Positions 9,259 through 17,374 of a stretch of 64,000 bases of DNA are shown piece after piece (the stretch's first letter is position 1; each line of letters starts with the position of its first letter). This DNA comes from Methanosarcina siciliae T4/M. GTDB taxonomy: Archaea; Halobacteriota; Methanosarcinia; Methanosarcinales; Methanosarcinaceae. Location of the stretch: contig NZ_CP009506.1 in NCBI RefSeq assembly GCF_000970085.1, positions 3,162,001 through 3,226,000 of the forward strand, written 5' to 3'. Both the position numbers and the translations under genes were made by a program. The notes below the pieces were generated by a model. That model was not told the origin of the DNA, ran no database searches, and worked only from the letters and a program-made list of their open reading frames with translations.

Positions 9259-10179
9259 TTACTTCCTTTCTCTGGCATAAGCAACAATAGCGTCTTTGAC
9301 CCCGTATTTGAATGCCACCACGATAGCAATTCCCCATGCCAGTGGCCCGAAGAACAGGTAAAGGATACTGGTATCAATTAGCATTGTATCCAGGGCAACC
9401 AGAATCACAATAAGAAGCAGGAAGCCCCTGAGGAGAGGAAGAATGATATCTGCTCCTTCTATCTCCATACCCTTGACAGTATTACTCAGGTAATCCATTA
9501 CTATGTCTATAGAAAGAATTCCTATCACCAGGATCAGGATAGCTATGATGACACGTGGCAAGTATTGAGTAATATCTATCAACAGAATGCTAATCATATT
9601 TAACCGCAGGATATCAGACGCAGCCGTCAGGAAAATCAGATACCCGAATATTCTGATGATTCCAGCCACGATGCCTGAAGCTGTCAGTCCCCCGGATTTA
9701 ATTGAAGCTCCGAAAGTAGTCTGTTCAAGTTTCTCATCTACTCCAGTTGAAATAAGCACATTCTTGAGCAGGTCGCAAATGAAGTCCACAATCAGCAAAC
9801 CTATAAGCAGAACAACGAGAGCAGAGATTACAAGCGGGATGTAGAATATTACGAGATCAACGAAATTATTCACAACCCCGATGTTCAGAATGTCCAGAAT
9901 GATTAAAGCGAAGATAATGTAGACGAACCAGCGGATGACTGCATCAAAAAAGCCTACCGTACTCATCTGTCCTCGTTTTATCATTCCACCTATCACGGTT
10001 TTGTCAACCAGATCATCAAGTCCTATTTTGTCCAGTATTTTCGCACCGATTTTTCCGAGAAACTTTCCCAATATTATTCCTACAATAATAAGAATAATTA
10101 TGGCTACCAATGTAGGAATAAAAGCTATGAACTGGTCAAACATAGCATACAGACTATTCGTAATTTCAGTCCCAACCAT
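9259..10179 (-). CDS. Multi-pass membrane protein with conserved TM-helix repeats
   Basis: A 306-aa polytopic protein with about eight hydrophobic spans and no large soluble domain. It shows repeated helix units of the conserved-TM-helix type (PF05552-like, found N-terminal in some mechanosensitive channels): around residues 20-60 (IIVGIILGKFLGKIGAKIL), 110-165 and 185-225, each followed by an amphipathic linker (ILDKIGLDDLVDKT; LKNVLISTGVDEKLEQTT). This points to a channel-like or channel-associated protein, but the MscS pore and beta domains are absent, so the function is unknown. The ATG has GGGGTATTAAT upstream, a usable ribosome binding site. Confidence 0.8.
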   Translation of the reverse strand: MVGTEITNSLYAMFDQFIAFIPTLVAIIILIIVGIILGKFLGKIGAKILDKIGLDDLVDKTVIGGMIKRGQMSTVGFFDAVIRWFVYIIFALIILDILNIGVVNNFVDLVIFYIPLVISALVVLLIGLLIVDFICDLLKNVLISTGVDEKLEQTTFGASIKSGGLTASGIVAGIIRIFGYLIFLTAASDILRLNMISILLIDITQYLPRVIIAILILVIGILSIDIVMDYLSNTVKGMEIEGADIILPLLRGFLLLIVILVALDTMLIDTSILYLFFGPLAWGIAIVVAFKYGVKDAIVAYARERK

Positions 10180-10272
10180 ATTAATACCCCTATACTTTAG
10201 CTTTAAACTGAAGACCTTTCCATTTTCCCCTAATTTTGGAAAAATCTACTACATATTTAACATATTATACTG

Positions 10273-10292
10273 TGGTATATATAAATATATTT
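10273..10292 (-). promoter_or_regulatory. Candidate TATA box upstream of the TM-helix protein gene
   Basis: The stretch GGTATATATAAATATATTT is the strongest TATA-like sequence in the divergent spacer between the membrane protein and corA. It would give the membrane protein gene a leader of roughly 70 bases. It is assigned by composition only. Confidence 0.3.
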
Positions 10293-10471
10293 AACTACAA
10301 ACATTTAAATAACTTATTTCAAAGTTAAGAGCCAGCTTACACTGAAAATAATCCAATTTGCTTCAAAAGCCGAATATAAGATTCGGCAAAAAAGATCAGG
10401 CACAGAGCTTAAATTGATATAATTTCCATTAACTTAAGTGTTTATTTTTTGTTTAAAGGTGAGGCAGAGCC

Positions 10472-11635
10472 GTGAAATCGGGAACTTTCGGAAGGAAACA
10501 GTCAAAAGTCGGGCTTGCCCCCGGAACTCTTGTGCACGTGGGGGAAAAAAAAGCCGAAAAAGTCACAATTCGGGTCTGGATCTATAACGACGAGGAACTG
10601 ATAGAAAAAGAACTGCAGACCATAGATGAGTGTCAGGCCCTCAAAAACCAGCCCGGAATGAAATTATGGATAAATGTTGACGGGCTCGACCGGACTGAGG
10701 TTATAGAAAAACTCGGGAGCTGTTTTGAGATCCACCCTCTGACTCTCGAAGACATACTCAATGCGGGGCAGCGCCCCAAAACGGAAGACTACGATTCCTA
10801 TATTTACACTGTTTTAAAAATGATGCTCCTTGATACGGAAAAAGAAGAAATTGTTATTGACCAGGTGAGCATCATTATCGGGCCCAACTATATACTATCT
10901 TTTCAGGAAAGGGAAGGAGATGTTTTTGATCTCCTCAGGGAAAGGCTCAAAAATCCCGCTTCCCGCCTACGAAAGAGTGGAGTGGACTACCTTGCCTACG
11001 GCCTTATTGACGCTATAATCGACAATTATTTTCTGATTCTCGAACATTTTGGGGAAAAAATAGAGGATCTTGAAGACGAACTCGTCAGAGACCCGGACCC
11101 TGATACCCTGAAAATAATCCAGAAATACAGAAGAGATATGATTCTCCTTCGCAAATCGGTCTGGCCCCTCAGGGAACTTATTAACGGCCTCCAGAAAGTA
11201 GAGTCCGAGCTTATCACAGAAGCAACGCAGATTTATCTGAGGGATATTTACGATCATACCATCCAGGTCATAGACTCTATAGAAGCTTTCCGGGATATCC
11301 TTGCCTCAATGGTCGATGTCTACCTGTCCAGCGTAAGCAACAGGATGAACGACATCATGAAAGTTCTGACAATTATAGCCACTATCTTCATTCCTTTGAC
11401 CTTCATTGCAGGGGTATACGGTATGAATTTTGAGTACATGCCTGAACTCAGATGGCACTGGGGTTACCCTGTAGTCATGCTTAGCATGATGTTACTGGGA
11501 ATAAGCATGTTTTTTATTTTAAAAGAAAAGGTGGATCTAAGTCCCGTATTTTCCGAATTTCCCAATTTTCGGGCAGTACACATCATAACAAATTCAATTC
11601 CTGTTTTCCTTTTCCCCTCAACAGAAATTCCCTAA
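10472..11635 (+). CDS. corA: CorA-family Mg2+/Co2+ transporter with a replaced C-terminus
   Basis: Pentameric divalent-cation channel of the inner membrane. The long N-terminal alpha/beta cytoplasmic domain (HPLTLEDILNAGQRPK; VSIIIGPNYILSFQE) is followed by a long helical stalk and two TM helices. The CorA signature YGMN is at residues 316-319, followed by the expected loop FEYMPEL. The GTG start has GGTGAGG 10 bases upstream. After TM2 a CorA normally stops with a short basic tail; here the frame runs on for about 35 residues from FILKEKVDL and ends inside the IS remnant that begins at 11583. The extreme C-terminus therefore appears to have been replaced by IS-derived sequence. The pore and both membrane helices are intact. 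Confidence 0.9.
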   Translation: MKSGTFGRKQSKVGLAPGTLVHVGEKKAEKVTIRVWIYNDEELIEKELQTIDECQALKNQPGMKLWINVDGLDRTEVIEKLGSCFEIHPLTLEDILNAGQRPKTEDYDSYIYTVLKMMLLDTEKEEIVIDQVSIIIGPNYILSFQEREGDVFDLLRERLKNPASRLRKSGVDYLAYGLIDAIIDNYFLILEHFGEKIEDLEDELVRDPDPDTLKIIQKYRRDMILLRKSVWPLRELINGLQKVESELITEATQIYLRDIYDHTIQVIDSIEAFRDILASMVDVYLSSVSNRMNDIMKVLTIIATIFIPLTFIAGVYGMNFEYMPELRWHWGYPVVMLSMMLLGISMFFILKEKVDLSPVFSEFPNFRAVHIITNSIPVFLFPSTEIP

Positions 11636-12212
11636 ATCCTCTATCGTGTTTCATCTGGCCAAACACAGGTTCTACAGTAGACATTTTTTTCTGATACTTT
11701 TCCGTACCTTTTTCTGTGTTCAGTTTAGCCCTCATATCCTCCATTAAATATTCTCGAGGATCTCTTGTTATCGTCCTTTTTTCACTCATAGTACATGCAT
11801 TTTTCAGCACACACCGATAACAATAGCTACAGACATAACACCTTAAATCAGGTTCACCTTTCCTCTTTTGTATTCTTGTAAAGGGAATTTCAAATGCAGC
11901 AGGACAATAATAACAGTCTTTTTCTTCATCGTATGTAAATAGAGACTAGAGACTTCCTGAACTTCTCAGTATGTGACAACCTGGGAAAAGATTTCTTTAA
12001 TAGGGCCGAGATGAGTTGAACGGAATCAATAAATCGTATGAAAATCAGGCTTTTGCATGGCTGCCAGATGCATAAATGCAGTATCAGTTTGAGTCATTTG
12101 TTGCAGCTTACCTGAACTTCTAATGCATATTAGGTACCCATAAAGCAATATTTTTAAAAGAGGTCTTGGATGATAGGCTGAGCAGCCTTCCTCAGGAACT
12201 GTTACAAAATAG
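11583..12212 (-). pseudogene. IS1182-type transposase remnant
   Basis: Read on the minus strand from about 12205, the frame gives an N-terminal piece typical of IS1182 transposases (YHPRPLLKILLYGY, then MHLAAMQKPDFHTI) with an in-frame stop right after it. A central deletion follows. From 11945 to 11583 the C-terminal part continues: YDEEKDCYYCPAAFEI, a Cys-rich insert (CYVCSYCYRC), then KMSTVEPVFGQMKHDRGFREF, the C-terminal DDE block. The catalytic centre is missing, so the element is dead. Its 3' end overlaps the last codons of corA by about 50 bases. Confidence 0.8.
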
Positions 12213-12213
12213 A

Positions 12214-13457
12214 TTATTCAATCCCCTCTTTTTTAGGTTTGAATGTGTAGTTCCACTCTCCATGAAACTCATTACGGATAATTCCTAATTCTTTAACTTC
12301 CTCTTTTGTGATTTTAATCCTTTTTGGGTATTCATTCTTATCTAACATGCACTTAACTTTAAGCCCTTTTGATGTAGTTGTTGCCGCAATAAGATTCACA
12401 ATTACTGTGTAGCTTGTAAGTGGTTTCCCTCTCCAATTCATGAATATGTAAGAAAATAACCTGTGCTCTATTTTATTCCATTTGCTTGTTCCTGGCGGGA
12501 AATGGCAAACTGAAATTTCCAATCCAGTTCTAACTTTTGTAACTCAGTTTTCCATAATCGTACTCTTGACCCATTGCTTCTCCCACAATCTGCAGTAACT
12601 AAGAGTTTTTTTGCATCAGGATACGACATACATCCCATCATATTCCACCATCTACGTATGCTTTCAACTGCAAAAGATGCCGTATCATGATCTATGCCAA
12701 CATTTACCCATCCTTCATTATTGGCAATATCGTGGACTTCATAAGGATTTCCTTTTCCCAGTTCTCTATCCTTAAAATCATATACATTAACGTTCATGGG
12801 ATCTTTTTTTGGACGTAATTCCATACCCACGCTCTTGAAATTTCCAGCCAACTCTTTCTTTTTTTTATCGACAGAGATCACAGGTTGATGTTCTTCCTGA
12901 AATTCTTCGCATTTTTCAATTATATAGTTGAATTGCTGATCACGGTCATGATGGGAAGCTCCTTCTATTGTCTTCCTATTAGCCTGTAAACTGTAACCAA
13001 GCATATGAAGCACATCTGCAACTCTTGCATGAGTTACCTTATGCCCCATCTTTTTTAGCTCTTCAGCCAACTTGCGAACACTTTTAGAAGTCCAATGCAA
13101 AGGGGATTCCGGATCACCACGGCTTGTTGGTTCAATAAGACTTTCAAGATCAGGTATAAGTGTGGGATCCTTATCAACACTCTTTTTGCGCCCTCCCCCT
13201 GGAGCTCGAATTTTACTATCAGGAATAGATATTCCACTTGCTCCAATAATTCCACTTTCTAGTTCTTTACAACCTTTTGAAATAGTATCACGAGAGATGC
13301 CTGTTGCACGAGAAACTATGCTGATTCCACCTTCTCCAAGGCTAATAGCTTCTGCAGCAGCAAATAGACGTTTGTTTTGTTCATCAAGAAAAGGTTTTAG
13401 CGATTTATACTTTTCAGAGACAATTTTCTCAAGTTGGTTAGCTATATATATGTTCAA
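12214..13457 (-). pseudogene. ISAzo13-type transposase, frameshifted
   Basis: Two overlapping frames together make a full-length DDE transposase: residues 1-315 (MNIYIANQLEKIV ... ending LQKLELDW) and, from about 12525 leftwards in another frame, EISVCHFPPGTSKWNKIEHRLF to the TGA at 12214. The N-part contains an HTH region (GISIVSRATGISRDTISKG), VISVDKKKKELAGNF and VNVGIDHDTASFAVESIRRWW. In the related copy at the left edge of the window four residues separate LQKL from G-IEI; here only five bases separate the equivalent codons, so about seven bases have been lost. I therefore read this as a deletion rather than programmed frameshifting. Confidence 0.85.
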
Positions 13458-13612
13458 TAGGGGGAGCTTATATACAAAAAATGCCAGATCTATTTTGTTA
13501 CAATTACTAAGTAGTTTCTCAAGCCCGACATTTTCGAGGCTGATCCTTCTTAAACTAATTTTGCTTTATAATTAATTGTTTTAGTATACAGGCCCAGGAA
13601 AGGTTTTTTTCC

Positions 13613-13696
13613 TGGTATTTATGAGTTGGTATTTATGAGTTGGTATTTATGAGTTGGTATTTATGAGTTGGTATTTATGAGTTGGTATTTATGAGT
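13613..13696. repeat. 14-bp tandem repeat, six perfect copies
   Basis: TGGTATTTATGAGT is repeated six times without a mismatch, followed by a partial seventh unit (TGGT). There are no spacers, so this is not a CRISPR array. The stop codon of the small minus-strand gene at 13689-13898 lies inside the last unit. Confidence 0.95.
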
Positions 13697-13898
13697 TGGT
13701 CTCGGTTATTCTGAAATATGGCAGCTCCTTGATGGCCAGACGAGCCATAGATTCCTCGACGTCTGGAGTGGGTTCCTTGATCCTCTCCGGGCATGCTATA
13801 ACGTTGAGCAGCTCCTCAAGAGCTGGACTGCTCGATCTCCATGTGTAGTCGCTCCGTGTCTCAGCTGTAAAGATTTGCCATTCGATTTTTACTGACAT
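13689..13898 (-). CDS. Small protein of unknown function
   Basis: A 69-aa protein, MSVKIEWQIFTAET..., with no TM segment and no family that I recognise. The start at 13898 is supported by a strong ribosome binding site (AGGTGAT) six bases before the ATG. An earlier in-frame GTG overlaps that site and is less likely. The composition looks like a folded small protein: Trp at positions 7 and 20, an alpha-helical stretch SPALEELLNVIACPERI, then EESMARLAIKELPYFRITET. The TAA falls inside the 14-bp tandem repeat, so repeat expansion may have cut or extended the original C-terminus. It lies downstream of the protease-nuclease gene on the same strand, 1.2 kb away, with IS debris between. Confidence 0.6.
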   Translation of the reverse strand: MSVKIEWQIFTAETRSDYTWRSSSPALEELLNVIACPERIKEPTPDVEESMARLAIKELPYFRITETNS

Positions 13899-13970
13899 AA
13901 TAATCACCTATTTAAAAAGTTCTCTATGATTATACAGTTAAACTTTTGATGTGATTGATTTTTTTGACTC

Positions 13971-14172
13971 GGTTGATTTTTCAGTTCAATTGCGTATAAC
14001 GCTATTAGATAACATCAATTCTTTAACTGTAAGCACTCCATATCACAACACATCCTCAAAAGAGATAGGATCAAAATAAACTATAGAGTCTTTAAGAGCC
14101 ATACGAACGGATATGCTTCGTATACGATAATGTATCACAATACAGGACTTATGTAGTTGGACTGGGAATCAA
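13971..14172. mobile_element. MITE-like element with imperfect terminal inverted repeats
   Basis: The left end TTGATTTTTCAGTTCAATTGCG (13971-13992) and the reverse complement of the right end (TTGATTCCCAGTCCAACTAC, from 14144-14172) match over about 28 bases with a few substitutions. The roughly 200 bp between them contain no gene, only a 7-bp hairpin (ATACGAA/TTCGTAT at 14101-14123). Related single ends occur at 19551 and 44023. This fits a small non-autonomous element, now degenerate. Confidence 0.45.
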
Positions 14173-14579
14173 TAGCACCAAACCTCTAACTCTCTATAAC
14201 GAATTTAAGCTGCAGTGCTTGTTGTAATTGTTTTTATACCCCAGGTACGTAAGTCCAGAATGCATTAGGTGATTAAGAAGAAAACCCGAAAGAGCTTTGA
14301 TCCTTTTACTGTAGCCCCAATACAGTTACTCAAAGATATACTTTCTTAAGTTTATTTCTTTGGAATCGGATCAATTATTCCAGGTGGATCAATTATTCCA
14401 GGCAGTTCTTACTCACATACTCTATCAGTTGTTCCTCACTCTTTTGACTGATTTACCCACGTTATATACAATGTTCCTGTATTATTTTAAAATAATTATG
14501 CGAAAAATTGTTTCTGAACAAAAGATAGTTCCATATAAAATCTTTCAAAGTCGAACAACAATTTAATATTAATAGGAAT
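14173..14579. other. AT-rich region, no gene
   Basis: No convincing coding region. A 68-codon frame at 14360-14566 begins with a short duplicated stretch (GGATCAATTATTCCAGG twice at 14367-14404) and lacks a ribosome binding site. A CGTAAGTCC motif at 14249 resembles part of the MITE end. Confidence 0.4.
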
Positions 14580-14900
14580 TACGCATTTGCCTGCACAGCA
14601 GGCAACTTTTTAATTTTTTTAATTTTTCGGCTAAGGTATAGATTGGATTTCTTATAAATTGATTAATAGCATTTCTTGTAATGTTCCATTTCGTTTCAAA
14701 CCATGTAATTCCTGCTTTTATTCTTTGGATTAAAATCTTAGAAATGCTCTTATTGCCACCATTTTCCTGATTGCTTTGAGATTCTTTATACTGGAATACC
14801 AGGTATCAAACAGGACAAATTCTTAAATTCTAAAGTCAACAGGGATTACAGCATCGTTAGATGTCCAGAACGGTTTCAAGATTGATGCCATTCACAACCT
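14580..14900 (-). pseudogene. IS701/IS4-like transposase remnant
   Basis: On the minus strand, short pieces of one DDE transposase can be read in order: PFWTSNDAVIPVDFRI (about 14895-14840), LFDTWYSSIKNLKAIR (about 14815-14765), and from 14740 down to 14585 the C-terminal piece IKAGITWFETKWNITRNAINQ ending before LAEKLKKL. VIPVDFRI and LFDTWYSS are typical of the central catalytic region. Stops and deletions separate the pieces, and the N-terminus is absent. Confidence 0.6.
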
Positions 14901-15070
14901 GGTGGTGTTTTCCATTCCATTGATAAGATATGAAGCTACAACTATCGGGCTTGCCAGCAAAATGAAGTGAAGCCGATATGTAAACTGGATTGTCGGCTTG
15001 GGCTCTTTAAGTCCATTGGCAAGACTGTGCTTCATTACTAATCCGAGGCAACAACCGTCAGGTGATCGTA

Positions 15071-16963
15071 TCAGAGCATTATGTCTGCAGCAGAGAAAAT
15101 CCGCCGGATACTTCCCCTCTGGCTCTCCAGACCCTTTCCGGCTGCTGCCCGGGCCATTGGATCGGCATCTGTAGGCAAGTTGAATGATAGGCTGGTCAAC
15201 GCCTCAACCTGCGCTACCGGCACTTGCCATGTCTTGAACTCGTCGTCGAAGAACTCCAAGCTCTCCAGATAATTCTTCTGCGTACGCAGGTAGGCAGTGG
15301 CGCTGAGCTTCCCGCTCTTATTGACGAATGCCACCACCTTCCAGAAATCGGCAGGCAGGAGGTACTCATTGCGGTAAATCATATCGTCTTCGCGGAAGAC
15401 GGGACCGGTGAATACCGATATCTGCACATTGGCATTATCTGTGGTCTTCAGTATGTAGTCTTCCACTTCTAGCCAACCATGCTGGTTGAGGCGCTTGTGC
15501 TGAGGTGAGCAGTTCGTAAAATGGAACGTATCCTCTCCCGCGTCCCTGGCATTTGGCCCCCAGCAGGGATCCAGCCGGCGAACCAGATGTCCGCGGTCAA
15601 GTGGATTTCCTTTATACAATTTGGGTCCGGCCTGATACTTCTGATCGAGGCGTGGATCAAAGTACCATTTGTCGCGGGTACGTTTGATTTTCTTCAGCTT
15701 CTTGCCGTCAATATTGGCCGCGGTATAAAAGGCCAGCCTTCGATCGGCATTCATCACAATCGAGAAGTGCAGGTAGGTGAGAATCTCGCCCCCGTCCTTA
15801 AGCTTTGCGACTTTGGACTGGAGATTATCGCCCAGCTTGGGAAGCGGCAGATGATGCAGAGGTCCCAGGAAATCGGGGTTGTAGCCATCCGCCAGGCGGT
15901 AATGTCCCGTGGGCAGTTCTCCCAGTTCTATTGCTGCGCCGGGGATGGGGGCCGGGGCGGTTATGATCGCAGGTCCGACCGGACCAGTGTCATGGCTGCG
16001 AAGTCTGCGCAGAGCTTCGGCCACCATCGGCTCGTTCTCGCTGCGCGATTCCAGTGCCTGGAAAATGCGGCTGATGCGCACTCCTTCATTGGCCACCCAG
16101 GCTATGGTGCTGGGATCGTCGATGCCTTCTTGATAGGACTGACCGTCTGTCTTGAGGATGTTACCCTGGGCATCTTTCATCGGCACTCCTGAGTGGTGCA
16201 GGCACACAACAAGCCATTGATCGTTGAATACGGGCGAACCTGAGGCTCCGGGCTGAGTGTCGGTCAGATAGTGTATCCAGTTGTCGAAGAGATCTACAAC
16301 TTCGTTCTCCCGCAGGCAGCACTGCTTGAGACCGCCCTCAGGATGCTGAATGATAGAGACGTATTCGCCGGTCCGGACCTTGCCGGTGTCTTCCACAAGA
16401 CGCAGTAATCCGTAATCGGTAAGCTTTGTTCCTTCTATGGCAACGGGTGCCACGGATACCAGCGTGAAGTCCAGGTCCGGATCGGTGACAAAGACCTCGT
16501 CCGGTTGCAGGTCGAAGGATTTTGATGTCTTTCGTCTACCGTTTATATCTTGCTCAAATTCGAACTCTACAAAACTTTTCCTTGCCAGCTCTGCTGTATC
16601 GAGGACGTGGTTATTTGTCAGCAGCAGATTTGGGCCGACAAGAAATCCCGTGCCGTAACCCTCTGGCCTTCCGAATGGGTTCACGACCTGGATCCTGCAG
16701 ACGGGTCTGGCCGCGAGCAGTCCAAGTTCCAGATAGGAGATGCCGACTAGATCGCTCTTTCCTATGATCCTTTCCAGGGCCAGGTCATCACCTGGTTCAA
16801 GAAAGATCAGGCGTCTCTCTATGGGCTGTGCCTCCTTCAAGGGCATGATGATTTCACGTCTGAATCCCTCTCCCGGTCGCTCCGTTTCAGCAGCTCTCTG
16901 CCGGTTATAATACCTTTCAGAAGCTTTTCTCTGTTGCTCTTCTTTTCTGGCATTTTCAAGCAT
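15071..16963 (-). CDS. Trypsin-like serine protease fused to DNA/RNA non-specific endonuclease
   Basis: A 630-aa two-domain protein without signal peptide or TM segment, so probably cytoplasmic. Residues 85-300 form a chymotrypsin-fold protease: GTGFLVGPNLLLTNNHV with His119, DLDFTLV with Asp165, and GASGSPVF with Ser241, followed by LHHSG. Residues 380-600 form a NUC-type (EndoG/Serratia) nuclease: DRGHLVRR with catalytic His459, and FTNCSPQHKRLNQ-GWLEVE with the metal-binding Asn484 and the conserved Asn/Glu that follow. A proline-rich linker (AIITAPAPIPGAAIE) joins them, and the N-terminal 70 residues are charged and helical. The ATG at 16963 has GGGGGA upstream. The gene is visibly more GC-rich than its surroundings and flanked by IS remnants, suggesting transfer from bacteria. 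Proteolysis may release or activate the nuclease; a defence or toxin role is inference. Confidence 0.88.
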   Translation of the reverse strand: MLENARKEEQQRKASERYYNRQRAAETERPGEGFRREIIMPLKEAQPIERRLIFLEPGDDLALERIIGKSDLVGISYLELGLLAARPVCRIQVVNPFGRPEGYGTGFLVGPNLLLTNNHVLDTAELARKSFVEFEFEQDINGRRKTSKSFDLQPDEVFVTDPDLDFTLVSVAPVAIEGTKLTDYGLLRLVEDTGKVRTGEYVSIIQHPEGGLKQCCLRENEVVDLFDNWIHYLTDTQPGASGSPVFNDQWLVVCLHHSGVPMKDAQGNILKTDGQSYQEGIDDPSTIAWVANEGVRISRIFQALESRSENEPMVAEALRRLRSHDTGPVGPAIITAPAPIPGAAIELGELPTGHYRLADGYNPDFLGPLHHLPLPKLGDNLQSKVAKLKDGGEILTYLHFSIVMNADRRLAFYTAANIDGKKLKKIKRTRDKWYFDPRLDQKYQAGPKLYKGNPLDRGHLVRRLDPCWGPNARDAGEDTFHFTNCSPQHKRLNQHGWLEVEDYILKTTDNANVQISVFTGPVFREDDMIYRNEYLLPADFWKVVAFVNKSGKLSATAYLRTQKNYLESLEFFDDEFKTWQVPVAQVEALTSLSFNLPTDADPMARAAAGKGLESQRGSIRRIFSAADIML

Positions 16964-17374
16964 ATCTTTCCCCCATTATAACTCAACAGTTTGAAATAAT
17001 TAAAATACATGTCCAGATATTATATTATCGATCAAATATCATACTGCTAAAATTATAATATTTTTATATATATTAAAAGATAAGTTTAGACAAAATGATA
17101 TAATTATTTGGAATTTTAGATCAGTACTAAATGTTTGGTTTATTCCACTATCGATGGACACAATATGTATTAATAGGATTATTCAGGCATTATTCTCCCT
17201 TAGACCCTCTTGGTCATTATATCGTAAAGTTTAGAACAGGCGAAACTCGGGAAGATAAATCGGGATCTTAAAAACGCACGTGAAATTCTCTGAATAACAG
17301 ACACAAAAAAATGAAAAACAAAGTACTCTCGCACCAAAGCAGTTTGAAACGAATAAGACTCCCTGAAGGTCATT
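16964..17374. other. AT-rich spacer between two peptidase genes
   Basis: About 410 bases, strongly AT-rich at 16980-17180, where the promoter of the protease-nuclease gene must lie (several TATATTA-like stretches at 17015-17080). No gene was found; the 65-codon frame at 17200-17397 overlaps the M13 gene end and has no support. Confidence 0.5.

Noticed and set aside
13613..13696. Tandem repeats as a CRISPR array
   Set aside because: Units are only 14 bp and directly adjacent, without spacers, and there are no cas genes in the window. The same reasoning excludes 33104, 47409 and 52456.
14360..14566. 68-codon frame in the transposon-rich spacer
   Set aside because: Begins in a short duplication, lacks a ribosome binding site and has biased composition.
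15521..16192. 223-codon plus-strand frame inside the protease-nuclease gene
   Set aside because: Antisense to a gene with complete catalytic motifs in two domains; long shadows are expected in GC-rich coding sequence.
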